DNA of 22,798 nt from an uncultured Eubacteriales bacterium (GCA_900547975.1 URIX01000030.1:1-22798), one strand, 5' to 3'. Positions 6,779 through 14,127 are shown, numbered from the stretch's first letter. Translations and numbers: made by a program. The notes: generated by a model not told the origin, from the letters alone.

Positions 6779-7387
6779 GTGGCAGAAAAGAAAAATCAGG
6801 TTGCTAAGGAACCTGCAACCGATAAGACGAATGCTGGTAATGCTGAAAGATACCGTATGAGAAAACAGTACGCCGAAGAGGTCGTACCGGCTCTCATCAA
6901 ACGCTTTGGCTACAAGAACATCAACGAGGTCCCTCGTCTTGAAAAAATTGTGCTTAATATGGGCTTGGGCGACTGCAAAGACAACAGCAAATCACTGCAA
7001 CTCGCAGTTGAGGAACTCAAAATGATTGCAGGTCAAAAACCGGTTATCACAACAGCAAAGAAATCCGTTGCAAACTTCAAGGTGAGAGAAGGTATGAACG
7101 TCGGCGCAAAAGTTACGCTTCGCGGCAACAGAATGTACGACTTCCTCGACAAGTTCATTTCCATCGCGCTTCCTCGCGTCCGCGACTTCCGCGGCATTTC
7201 CTCAAAGTCGTTTGACGGCAGAGGCAACTACGCAGTCGGCGTGAAAGAACAACTCATCTTCCCCGAAATCGAATTCGACAAAGTCGAAAAGGTTCGCGGT
7301 TTCGATATTTGTATCGTTACGACGGCAAAAACCGACGAAGAGGCAAGAGAACTTCTCAAACTGCTCGGAATGCCTTTTGCGAAGTAA
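6779..7387 (+). CDS. rplE: 50S ribosomal protein L5, N-terminally extended
   Basis: L5 carries 5S rRNA into the large subunit and contacts P-site tRNA. It has 202 aa against a usual 179. The start is GTG, the only convincing one: CGGAGGT at 6765-6771 lies 7 nt before it, while the internal ATG at 6857 has no good site. The first 26 residues are a polar Lys/Ala-rich extension; the core begins with RKQYAEEVVPAL. EKIVLNMGLGD is a family hallmark. Confidence 0.96.
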   Translation: MAEKKNQVAKEPATDKTNAGNAERYRMRKQYAEEVVPALIKRFGYKNINEVPRLEKIVLNMGLGDCKDNSKSLQLAVEELKMIAGQKPVITTAKKSVANFKVREGMNVGAKVTLRGNRMYDFLDKFISIALPRVRDFRGISSKSFDGRGNYAVGVKEQLIFPEIEFDKVEKVRGFDICIVTTAKTDEEARELLKLLGMPFAK

Positions 7388-7397
7388 GGAGTGAACT

Positions 7398-7583
7398 ATG
7401 GCCAAAACATCAATGAAAATTAAGCAACAAAGACCACAAAAGTTCTCGACGCGTGAATATACACGTTGCCGTATTTGCGGACGTCCCCATGCCGTGCTCA
7501 AAAAGTACGGTATTTGCAGAGTTTGCTTCAGAAACCTCGCTTACAAGGGCGAGATTCCCGGAGTGAAGAAGGCAAGTTGGTAA
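7398..7583 (+). CDS. rpsZ: 30S ribosomal protein S14, zinc-binding type Z
   Basis: S14 sits in the 30S head. This is the short 61-aa zinc form found in Firmicutes and others. It shows two CxxC pairs, C24/C27 and C40/C43, spaced as expected for one zinc ion, and ends in the conserved PGVKKASW. AAGGAG precedes the ATG. It follows rplE and precedes rpsH as usual. Confidence 0.98.
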   Translation: MAKTSMKIKQQRPQKFSTREYTRCRICGRPHAVLKKYGICRVCFRNLAYKGEIPGVKKASW

Positions 7584-7598
7584 GAGGAGGCACTAAAA

Positions 7599-7994
7599 AT
7601 GACTGATCCCATTGCAGATATGCTTACAAGAATTAGAAATGCCTTGACCGCAAAGCACGAAACGGTTGAAGTTCCGGCGAGCAAAATCAAGGTCGCAATA
7701 GCAGAAATACTCGTAAAAGAAGGTTACGTCAAAGGATTCGAGGTCGTTGACGGCGCTGTTCAAAACAACATCGTCATCACTCTCAAATACGCACCCGTTA
7801 AGGGTCAAAAGGTCGTCACCGGTCTTAAGAGAGTTTCGACACCCGGTCTTCGCGTCTACGCAGGTGTGGACAATCTTCCCAAGGTTCTCAACGGAATGGG
7901 CATTGCAATCCTTTCCACGTCCAAGGGTATCCTCACCGATAAGGAAGCGAAAGCACAGCACGTCGGCGGCGAAGTGCTTGCATACGTTTGGTAA
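7599..7994 (+). CDS. rpsH: 30S ribosomal protein S8
   Basis: S8 is a primary 16S rRNA binder and, in E. coli, the repressor of the spc operon. It has 131 aa. TDPIADMLTRIRNA at the N-terminus and the signature NGMGIAILSTSKGILTDKEA (98-117) are clear. GAGGAGG precedes the start. Its end is followed 11 nt later by the true rplF ATG. Autoregulation by S8 here cannot be judged from sequence. Confidence 0.98.
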   Translation: MTDPIADMLTRIRNALTAKHETVEVPASKIKVAIAEILVKEGYVKGFEVVDGAVQNNIVITLKYAPVKGQKVVTGLKRVSTPGLRVYAGVDNLPKVLNGMGIAILSTSKGILTDKEAKAQHVGGEVLAYVW

Positions 7995-8005
7995 GGAGGT
8001 GCGAT

Positions 8006-8548
8006 ATGTCAAGAATCGGTAGAGCACCTATTGCCATTCCGCAAGGTGTAACAGTTGAAATCAACAACAACCTCGTTTCCGTGAAAGGCCCGCTCGGTGC
8101 GCTTTCTCAAAAGGTTGACAACTCCATCGACGTAAAAGTCGAGGACGGACACGTCGTCTGCACTCGTCATTCCGACGACAAAGACCATCGCGCATTGCAC
8201 GGACTTTACCGCGCGCTCATCCACAATATGGTGGTTGGCGTGACGAAAGGCTTTGAAAAGAGCCTCGTCGTCAACGGCGTCGGTTACAAAGTCACTCTTT
8301 CGGGCAACAACAAGATGACCCTCAACATCGGATTCTCTCATCCCGTTGAGTTCACCGCACCCGAAGGAATCACTTTTGCGCAACCCCAACCCCTCGAAAT
8401 CGTCGTGAAGGGTATTGACCGTCAACTCGTCGGTCAAACCGCTGCAACCATCAAGGCTATCAAACCGGTCGAACCGTATCACAACTACGGTATTCACTAC
8501 AAGGATGAAACCGTCATCCACAAAGTCGGCAAGAGAGCCACGAAGTAA
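8006..8548 (+). CDS. rplF: 50S ribosomal protein L6
   Basis: L6 lies near the factor-binding site and the sarcin-ricin loop. It has 180 aa when started at ATG 8006, which follows AAGGAGGT (7993-8000). An earlier in-frame start at 7988 would overlap rpsH and adds residues foreign to the family. VNGVGYKV (89-96) is typical. The C-terminal signature reads PYHNYGIHY (157-165), a variant of the common PYKGKGIRY. Confidence 0.97.
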   Translation: MSRIGRAPIAIPQGVTVEINNNLVSVKGPLGALSQKVDNSIDVKVEDGHVVCTRHSDDKDHRALHGLYRALIHNMVVGVTKGFEKSLVVNGVGYKVTLSGNNKMTLNIGFSHPVEFTAPEGITFAQPQPLEIVVKGIDRQLVGQTAATIKAIKPVEPYHNYGIHYKDETVIHKVGKRATK

Positions 8549-8560
8549 TTGAGGTGAAGT

Positions 8561-8929
8561 ATGATAAGCAAAAAAGATAAAAACGCAGATAGAATCATTC
8601 GTCACGCAAGAGTCAGAAAGAAAGTCAGCGGCACTGCCGAAAGACCTCGTCTCAGCGTGTACAGAAGCACAAACCATATCTATGCTCAATTGATCGACGA
8701 CGTGAAGGGCAACACTCTTTGCGCGGCATCCGACCTCGAAAAAGCGGTCGCGGCTCAAACCGCAGACCTTTCCAAGAGCGAAGTTGCAAAAGTCGTCGGC
8801 AAGGCAATTGCTGAAAAGGCTCAGGCAATCGGCATCAAAGAAGTCGTGTTCGACAGAGGCGGCTATCTTTACACCGGCAGAGTTCAATCTCTCGCCGACG
8901 GCGCAAGAGAAGCCGGTCTTGAGTTTTAA
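8561..8929 (+). CDS. rplR: 50S ribosomal protein L18
   Basis: L18 binds 5S rRNA with L5 and forms the central protuberance. It has 122 aa. RPRLSVYRSTNHIYAQLIDD (28-47) and FDRGGYLYTGRV (97-108) match the family. The N-terminus is basic as usual. GAGGTGA precedes the ATG. It follows rplF by 12 nt and precedes rpsE by 11 nt. Confidence 0.97.
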   Translation: MISKKDKNADRIIRHARVRKKVSGTAERPRLSVYRSTNHIYAQLIDDVKGNTLCAASDLEKAVAAQTADLSKSEVAKVVGKAIAEKAQAIGIKEVVFDRGGYLYTGRVQSLADGAREAGLEF

Positions 8930-8940
8930 TCGGAGGAATT

Positions 8941-9459
8941 ATGGCAGAAAATCGTGATAGAAGAAACGATAGAAACAGAGAAGAAAACGACGGTTTGAAC
9001 AAGAAACTCATTGCTGTCAACCGCGTCACCAAAACCACCAAGGGCGGCAAGAATATGCGCTTTTCCGCACTCGTGGTAGTCGGCGACGGCAACGGCAAAG
9101 TGGGTCTCGGTATGGGCAAAGCGGCGGAAGTTCCCGAAGCAATCGAGAAAGCAACGCAATTTGCAAAACGCAACCTCGTGACTGTTTCTTTGAAAGGCAA
9201 CACAATTCCTCACGCAACGACGGGTAAATTCGGTCGTGGTCAAGTTCTTCTTCTTCCTGCCGAAGAAGGTACCGGCGTCATCGCGGGCGGTGCAGTCCGT
9301 ATGGTGCTCGAAACCGCAGGCGTAAAGGATATCAGAACCAAATCACTCGGCTCTAACAACCCCATAAACAGCGCAAAAGCAACGCTCGAAGGTCTTATGA
9401 GTCTTCGCAACGCAGAGCAAATCGCGCAACTTCGCGGCGTAGACGTCGTGGCTGACTAA
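8941..9459 (+). CDS. rpsE: 30S ribosomal protein S5
   Basis: S5 contributes to decoding accuracy and mRNA unwinding. It has 172 aa. A polar Arg/Asn/Asp-rich N-terminus (1-18) leads into the double-stranded RNA-binding domain, with TKTTKGGKNMRFSALVVVGD (30-49) as the signature. The C-terminal domain carries GTGVIAGGAVRMVLE (110-124). CGGAGG precedes the ATG. Standard spc position. Confidence 0.98.
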   Translation: MAENRDRRNDRNREENDGLNKKLIAVNRVTKTTKGGKNMRFSALVVVGDGNGKVGLGMGKAAEVPEAIEKATQFAKRNLVTVSLKGNTIPHATTGKFGRGQVLLLPAEEGTGVIAGGAVRMVLETAGVKDIRTKSLGSNNPINSAKATLEGLMSLRNAEQIAQLRGVDVVAD

Positions 9460-9473
9460 TCGGGAGGTGTACT

Positions 9474-9683
9474 ATGGCAAAGAAAGCAGAAGCAAAAGCA
9501 GAAGTCAAAATGATCAAAGTCACTCTCGTTAGAAGCGCGAACGGCATCCTCAAAAACCAAAAAGCAAATCTCGAAGCAATGGGCTTGCACAAAATCGGCA
9601 ATTCCAGAACTTTCGTTGACGACGCTTGCGTGAGAGGAAAAATCGCAAAAGTATCTCACCTTGTCAAGGTTGAGGAAGCGTGA
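9474..9683 (+). CDS. rpmD: 50S ribosomal protein L30
   Basis: L30 is a small ferredoxin-like-fold protein of the 50S. It has 69 aa against a usual 58-61; the extra residues are an N-terminal Lys/Ala/Glu stretch (1-12) before the core IKVTLVRSANG. The segment RGKIAKVSHLVKVEE near the end is typical. GGGAGGTG before the first ATG supports the long form over the Met at residue 13. Confidence 0.95.
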   Translation: MAKKAEAKAEVKMIKVTLVRSANGILKNQKANLEAMGLHKIGNSRTFVDDACVRGKIAKVSHLVKVEEA

Positions 9684-9693
9684 GGAGGAGCAT

Positions 9694-10140
9694 ATGAATA
9701 TTCAAGATCTTAAACCCGCAGAGGGCGCAAAAACCGCTACCAAGAGAATCGGCCGCGGCGTAGGCTCCGGTATGGGTAAAACATCTACTCGTGGACACAA
9801 GGGTCAATGGGCAAGAAGCGGCGGCGGCGTTCGTCCCAACTTCGAAGGCGGCCAAATGCCGATGACCAGAAGACTTCCGAAGATCGGTTTCAACAACAAG
9901 AGATTCGCACACGTCTACAACACGGTCAACATCGACGTTTTCAACAGATTTGAAGACGGAGCAGTTGTCGGTATCGATGAGCTTGTCGCAAGCGGTATCA
10001 TCAAGAAAGTCGAAGCATACGGACTCAAAGTCCTCGGAAACGGCGAACTTGAAAAGAAACTTACGATTAAAGCCAACAAATTCACCGCGTCTGCAATTCA
10101 AAAAATCGAAAAGGCAGGCGGCACAGCAGAGGTGCTATAA
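9694..10140 (+). CDS. rplO: 50S ribosomal protein L15
   Basis: L15 is a late-assembly 50S protein with a long Gly/Arg-rich extension into 23S rRNA. It has 148 aa from ATG 9694, preceded by GAGGAGGA (9682-9689). An upstream in-frame TTG at 9661 lies inside rpmD and is not the start. The extension carries RGVGSGMGKTSTRGHKGQ and GGQMPMTRRLPKIGF. Its TAA shares one base with the secY ATG. Confidence 0.97.
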   Translation: MNIQDLKPAEGAKTATKRIGRGVGSGMGKTSTRGHKGQWARSGGGVRPNFEGGQMPMTRRLPKIGFNNKRFAHVYNTVNIDVFNRFEDGAVVGIDELVASGIIKKVEAYGLKVLGNGELEKKLTIKANKFTASAIQKIEKAGGTAEVL

Positions 10141-11465
10141 TGTTTGAGACACTCAAAAACGCATTCAAAACGAAAGAAATAAGAGTGAAGATTTGGATTA
10201 CTCTCGCTCTTATCCTCGTTTACAGAATCGGATGCTACATCCCAATCCCGACTTTCGACATTGCTGCGATGCAAACGGCTACGGCGTTCAGCTCCGACTT
10301 CCTCAGCATCCTAAACGTCATAACGGGCGGTTCGATGCAGAACGCCACCTTGTTTGCGCTCGGCGTGTTGCCGTTCATCAACTCGTCGATTATTATGCAA
10401 CTTCTCGCGCTGGTCATTCCCGCGCTCGAAAAGTTGTCCAAAGAGGGTGAGGAAGGCAGAAAGAAACTCACGCAAATCACGAGAATCGTTGCCGTCGTGC
10501 TTGCAGTCGTGCAAGCAATCGGTATCGTCGTGGCTTTCAAGAGTTACTTCCTCGACGTGTTCTCTTTCGAAGCGAGTGCGGATAATCCCATTCTGACAAT
10601 GGCTTTGACTATCGTCCTCTTGGTGGCGGGCAGCGTTATGGTTATGTGGCTCAGCGAAAGAATCACCGAATACGGCATCGGCAACGGTACGTCAATCATC
10701 ATCTTCATCGGTATCCTTTCGACCGCAGGCACGACTATGGCGGAATCCTTCAAACTCGTCGGCAACGAATGGACTTATATCTGGAACATCCTCGGCTTCA
10801 TCGCTTTGGTTGTCGTGATATTCGTGTTCATCGTCTTTATGGACGGCGCAGAGAGAAGAATCACGGTGCAGTACTCCAAACAAATCAAGGGCAACAAGAT
10901 GTACGGCGGTCAAACGACGTATATCCCCATTCGCGTCAACGGTAGCGGCGTTATGCCCATCATTTTCGCCTCGTCCTTGCTTATGTTCCCGCAAATGATC
11001 ATCCAACTCTTTTTCAGCGACACATCCGCTGCGACTTGGTATGCGACTTATATGGGAAGCGGCACCGCAGTCTACTACGTCCTCTTGGCATTGTTCATTC
11101 TCGGATTTAGTTATTTCTACGCTCAAATCCAGTTCAATCCCGAAGACGTATCCAAAAACATTCAACAATACGGCGGATTTATCCCCGGCATAAGAGCGGG
11201 CAAACCGACAAGCGACTTCCTCAAGAAGATAAACAACAGAATCACCTTCTTCGGTGCTGTGTTCCTTATGTGCTTGTCCCTCATCCCGACCTTCTTGTTC
11301 AGAGCGCTCGCTATGGGCGAAGGCTCTTGGGCGGCACCGGCACTTCCGTTTGCAAACTCGTTCTCGGCAACAGGTTTGCTCATCGTCGTGTCCGTCGCGC
11401 TCGAACTCAACAAACAACTCGAATCTCAAATTATGATGAAGCACTACAAAGGCTTCCTCAAATAA
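10140..11465 (+). CDS. secY: protein translocase channel subunit SecY
   Basis: SecY forms the membrane channel for Sec-dependent export and insertion, with SecE and SecG. It has 441 aa and about ten hydrophobic segments. Signature 1 covers 75-89 (GVLPFINSSIIMQLL); LSERITEYGIGNGTSII (171-187) and IPGIRAGKPTSDFL (348-361) are conserved cytoplasmic or loop motifs. The start overlaps the rplO stop by 1 nt; GAGGTG lies just upstream. After it, a 100-nt gap with a promoter separates adk. Confidence 0.98.
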   Translation: MFETLKNAFKTKEIRVKIWITLALILVYRIGCYIPIPTFDIAAMQTATAFSSDFLSILNVITGGSMQNATLFALGVLPFINSSIIMQLLALVIPALEKLSKEGEEGRKKLTQITRIVAVVLAVVQAIGIVVAFKSYFLDVFSFEASADNPILTMALTIVLLVAGSVMVMWLSERITEYGIGNGTSIIIFIGILSTAGTTMAESFKLVGNEWTYIWNILGFIALVVVIFVFIVFMDGAERRITVQYSKQIKGNKMYGGQTTYIPIRVNGSGVMPIIFASSLLMFPQMIIQLFFSDTSAATWYATYMGSGTAVYYVLLALFILGFSYFYAQIQFNPEDVSKNIQQYGGFIPGIRAGKPTSDFLKKINNRITFFGAVFLMCLSLIPTFLFRALAMGEGSWAAPALPFANSFSATGLLIVVSVALELNKQLESQIMMKHYKGFLK

Positions 11466-11500
11466 GAGAGAAAACGACAAACAAACCCATATTTTTTGCT

Positions 11501-11537
11501 CGATGGCACAAATCACTCTATGATTTGTTTGCCATCG
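11501..11537 (+). promoter_or_regulatory. bulged hairpin in the secY-adk gap
   Basis: CGATGGC plus ACAAATCA (11501-11515) pair with TGATTTGT and GCCATCG (11521-11528, 11531-11537) around a 5-nt loop, leaving a TT bulge: 15 bp in all. No T tract follows, so it is not an obvious terminator. Its right arm contains most of the -35 of the adk promoter, so it may also be an operator. Confidence 0.55.
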
Positions 11538-11557
11538 GGACGAAAAAGTGCTATAAT
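11529..11557 (+). promoter_or_regulatory. internal promoter for adk and downstream genes
   Basis: TTGCCA (11529-11534, five of six consensus bases) and a perfect TATAAT (11552-11557) are separated by 17 bp. The predicted start, six to eight bases after the -10, falls at about 11564-11566, on or next to the adk ATG at 11566. Transcripts would be leaderless or nearly so. Confidence 0.75.
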
Positions 11558-11565
11558 AAGTAATT

Positions 11566-12186
11566 ATGAAAAATATTATATTATTAGGCGCTCCGGGCGC
11601 AGGAAAAGGTACGCAAGCGGCGATGATCGCAGAGGAATTCAACGTTCCTCACATCTCAACGGGTGACATACTCCGTCGCAATATGAAAGAAGGCACTCCC
11701 CTCGGGTTGAAAGCAAAGGCTTTTGTCGAATCGGGCGGACTCGTTCCCGACGAAGTGGTCATCGGCTTGGTTGAAGACAGACTCTCGCAAGACGATTGCA
11801 AAAACGGATATATCCTCGACGGATTCCCCAGAACAATCGCTCAGGCAGAGGCTCTCGACAAGGTTGCCAGAATCGACCTTGCAATCAACATCGACGTTCC
11901 GTTTGAAACCATTATCGACAGACTCGGCGGCAGAAGGGTTTGCGTGTGCGGCGAAACTTATCACGTTTCTATGCTCAACGGCGAAACGACTTGCAAGCGT
12001 TGCGGAAAGGAACTTTTCATCCGCGACGACGACAAGCCCGAAACCGTGAAGAACAGACTCAAAGTGTACAGCGACCAAACTCAACCTCTCATCGATTACT
12101 ATCGTTCGCAAAACAAAGTCGTGGACATCAAAGCCAACGGCACGAAAGAAGAAATTTTTGCGGATATTAAGAAGGTGCTTGAATGA
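11566..12186 (+). CDS. adk: adenylate kinase
   Basis: Cytoplasmic kinase interconverting ATP + AMP and 2 ADP. It has 206 aa. P-loop GAPGAGKGT is at 8-16, the AMP site around STGDILRR (31-38) and LDGFPRT (84-90), and the lid at about 121-156. The lid has four cysteines, C126, C128, C143 and C146, but the first pair is CxC rather than the usual CxxC. The start is fixed by homology and by a TAA nine bases upstream, yet no ribosome-binding site precedes it; see the promoter at 11529-11557. Confidence 0.97.
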   Translation: MKNIILLGAPGAGKGTQAAMIAEEFNVPHISTGDILRRNMKEGTPLGLKAKAFVESGGLVPDEVVIGLVEDRLSQDDCKNGYILDGFPRTIAQAEALDKVARIDLAINIDVPFETIIDRLGGRRVCVCGETYHVSMLNGETTCKRCGKELFIRDDDKPETVKNRLKVYSDQTQPLIDYYRSQNKVVDIKANGTKEEIFADIKKVLE

Positions 12187-12920
12187 TTAACATCAAAAGC
12201 CCGCACGAAATCGAATGTATGAGGAAATCGGGCGCAATCCTCAGAGATTGTTTGCTGTTCCTCGGCGAGAGAGTGAAACCTGGCGTGTCGACAAAGCGTC
12301 TTGACGAATTTGCCTACGATTACATCAAAAGGCACGATTCGACCCCGTCATTCCTCGGATACGGCGGATTCCCGGGAACTATATGCGCTTCGATAGACGA
12401 AGTAGTCGTTCACGGATTCCCGTCCGACAGACGTCTTAAAGAGGGCGAGATAATCGGTGTGGATTGCGGACTCGTGTTCAAGGGTTGGCAAGCGGACGCC
12501 GCAAGAACCTTCCTCGTCGGCGAAGTCAGTGAAGAAAAGAAACGCCTCGTGGACACCACGAGAGAGAGTTTCTTCGAGGGCGTAAAGCAATTCAAGGCAG
12601 GCGGCAGACTCGGCGACATATCGCACGCGGTGCAGGTTTACAACGAATCTCGCGGCTACGGCGTCGTAAGATCGATGGTCGGTCACGGCATCGGCAGAGA
12701 AATGCACGAAGATCCCGCAGTGCCGAACTACGGAAAGGCGGGACACGGTCCGAAACTCGAAGTGGGTATGGTGCTTGCAATCGAACCTATGGTCAATATG
12801 GGAACGTGGCAAACGCTCGAAGACGGTTGGAAATGCGTCACTCTCGACGGCAAACCTTCCGCTCACTACGAAAACACTGTTGCCCTGACAGAAAACGGGG
12901 CTGAAATACTTACGCTTTGA
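12183..12920 (+). CDS. map: methionine aminopeptidase, type I
   Basis: Removes the initiator methionine from nascent proteins. It has 245 aa and the full pita-bread metal site: D94, D105, H168, E201 and E230, with H77 as the conserved substrate-pocket histidine. There is no N-terminal zinc or SH3 extension, so this is the short type Ia form. The start overlaps the adk stop as ATGA, with AAGGTG just upstream. Its position after adk is classical. Confidence 0.97.
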   Translation: MINIKSPHEIECMRKSGAILRDCLLFLGERVKPGVSTKRLDEFAYDYIKRHDSTPSFLGYGGFPGTICASIDEVVVHGFPSDRRLKEGEIIGVDCGLVFKGWQADAARTFLVGEVSEEKKRLVDTTRESFFEGVKQFKAGGRLGDISHAVQVYNESRGYGVVRSMVGHGIGREMHEDPAVPNYGKAGHGPKLEVGMVLAIEPMVNMGTWQTLEDGWKCVTLDGKPSAHYENTVALTENGAEILTL

Positions 12921-12921
12921 T

Positions 12922-13188
12922 ATGGAAATCGGTTCTATCGTTTATTCAAAAGCAGGTCGCGACCAAGGCGCGTATTACGCAGTCGTCGAGATCGTGGACG
13001 AAAACACGGTGAGAATCGCGGACGGAAATCTGCGCCATATCAAAAACGCGAAACTCAAAAACGTAAAACATCTGCAATCAACGGGCGACGTGCTCGAAAA
13101 GATTGCGGAAAAAATCAAAAACGGCGCGCAAGTGTTCGATCAGGAACTGTTCAGCGCACTTCGTTTTTACAACGACAACAACAATTAA
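12922..13188 (+). CDS. KOW-domain RNA-binding protein (L14e/L6e-like)
   Basis: An 88-aa protein with a KOW-type SH3 barrel at about residues 3-36 (GSIVYSKAGRDQGAYYAVVE) and a basic stretch at 38-50. Genes of this kind sit between map and infA in many Clostridia and are annotated as L14e-like or KOW RNA-binding proteins; the exact role is not established. It starts 1 nt after the map stop with no ribosome-binding site, suggesting reinitiation by map ribosomes. Confidence 0.88.
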   Translation: MEIGSIVYSKAGRDQGAYYAVVEIVDENTVRIADGNLRHIKNAKLKNVKHLQSTGDVLEKIAEKIKNGAQVFDQELFSALRFYNDNNN

Positions 13189-13197
13189 GAGGACTCT

Positions 13198-13416
13198 ATG
13201 TCAAAAGAAGACGTTATCGAAACCGAAGGCAAAGTCATCGAAGTTTTGCCCAAAACTCAATTCAGAGTGATGCTCACAAACGGACACGAGATTCTTGCGT
13301 ATCTCGGCGGAAAGTTGCGTATCAACAACATTAGAATTCTCGAAGGCGACAAAGTCAAAATCGAAATGTCGCCGTACGACCTGACAAAAGGCAGAATAAT
13401 CTACCGCAACAAATAA
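13198..13416 (+). CDS. infA: translation initiation factor IF-1
   Basis: IF-1 blocks the 30S A site during initiation. It has exactly the usual 72 aa, a single OB-fold S1-like domain. SKEDVIETEGKVIEVLP at the N-terminus and SPYDLTKGRIIYR near the end are hallmarks. AGAGGA precedes the ATG. It lies 9 nt after the KOW gene and 46 nt before rpmJ. Confidence 0.98.
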   Translation: MSKEDVIETEGKVIEVLPKTQFRVMLTNGHEILAYLGGKLRINNIRILEGDKVKIEMSPYDLTKGRIIYRNK

Positions 13417-13462
13417 GGTCATCGAAACATCGAAAACAAAGGACTCATTTAGGAGGTTAACT

Positions 13463-13579
13463 ATGAAAGTCAGACCCAGCGTCAAGCCTATGTGCGACAA
13501 ATGCAAAGTTATCAAAAGAAACGGCAGAGTTATGGTTATCTGCTCAAAGTATCCCAACCACAAACAACGTCAAGGTTGA
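13463..13579 (+). CDS. rpmJ: 50S ribosomal protein L36, zinc form
   Basis: This 38-aa protein starts MKVRPSVKPMCDKCK and ends NHKQRQG. Cysteines 11, 14 and 27 with histidine 33 give the C+ zinc ribbon of L36. AGGAGG (13451-13456) lies 6 nt before the ATG. The start and length match the family precisely. A 167-nt structured gap follows before rpsM. Confidence 0.96.
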   Translation: MKVRPSVKPMCDKCKVIKRNGRVMVICSKYPNHKQRQG

Positions 13580-13592
13580 TTGTAGCGTCGGG

Positions 13593-13634
13593 CTTTTGAC
13601 GTTTTGAGGCAATGCTCCGCCTCGACTTCAAAAG
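13593..13634 (+). promoter_or_regulatory. hairpin A in the rpmJ-rpsM gap
   Basis: CTTTTGA (13593-13599) pairs with TCAAAAG (13628-13634), and inside GAGGC (13606-13610) pairs with GCCTC (13619-13623), with an internal loop between. No T tract follows. The inner part carries a motif shared with 295-311, so it may be a dispersed repeat rather than a leader element. Confidence 0.5.
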
Positions 13635-13650
13635 TACAATTCGGCAAAAA

Positions 13651-13701
13651 GCGTAGGGCGGCTGGTTGCTTCATTCCACATATTACGGCAACTACCTATG
13701 C
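13651..13701 (+). promoter_or_regulatory. hairpin B: bulged stem ahead of rpsM
   Basis: GCGTAGG (13651-13657) pairs with CCTATGC (13695-13701). Immediately inside, TGGTTGC (13663-13669) pairs with GCAACTA (13688-13694). The result is a 14-bp stem with two G-T pairs, a one-sided 5-nt bulge GCGGC and an 18-nt loop. It ends 45 nt before the rpsM ATG. Stem-bulge-stem elements of this kind often bind ribosomal proteins; the partner is unknown. Confidence 0.55.
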
Positions 13702-13746
13702 GTGGCATATATAAAAACACTTTTTTCACTATTTCGGAGGTAGAAA

Positions 13747-14115
13747 ATGGCAAGAATCGCCGGCGTGGATCTTCCGCGCGACAAGAGAGTTGAATACGGA
13801 CTTACCTACATCTATGGTATCGGACTTGCAACTTCTCAAAAGATTTTGAAAGAGACCGGCATCAATCCCGATATTCGCGTCAAGGATTTGAGCGAAGATC
13901 AAGTCAGTCTCATTCGTGATTACATCGAACAACATTTGCACGTCGAAGGCGACCTCAAAAGAGAAGTCGGTCTCAACATTAAGAGATTGATGGAAATCGG
14001 TTGCTATCGCGGCGTACGTCACAGAAAAGGCCTTCCCGTACGTGGTCAAAACACCAAACAAAACGCTCGTACGAGAAAAGGTCCCAAGCGCGCAGTCAGC
14101 CGCAGCAAGAAATAA
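13747..14115 (+). CDS. rpsM: 30S ribosomal protein S13
   Basis: S13 lies in the 30S head and contacts P-site tRNA and L5. It has 122 aa. MARIAGVDLPRDKRVEYGLTYIYGIG is typical in composition and spacing, with the signature RGVRHRKGLPVRGQ at 88-101 and a basic tail to 122. CGGAGG precedes the ATG. First gene of the alpha segment after the structured gap. Confidence 0.98.
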   Translation: MARIAGVDLPRDKRVEYGLTYIYGIGLATSQKILKETGINPDIRVKDLSEDQVSLIRDYIEQHLHVEGDLKREVGLNIKRLMEIGCYRGVRHRKGLPVRGQNTKQNARTRKGPKRAVSRSKK

Positions 14116-14127
14116 GGAGGCGCGACT

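Noticed and set aside
7988..8005. Upstream in-frame start for rplF
   Set aside because: It overlaps the end of rpsH, lacks a ribosome-binding site and adds six residues not found in L6; ATG 8006 follows AAGGAGGT.
9661..9693. TTG start for rplO inside rpmD
   Set aside because: The strong site GAGGAGGA at 9682-9689 and family length both indicate ATG 9694.
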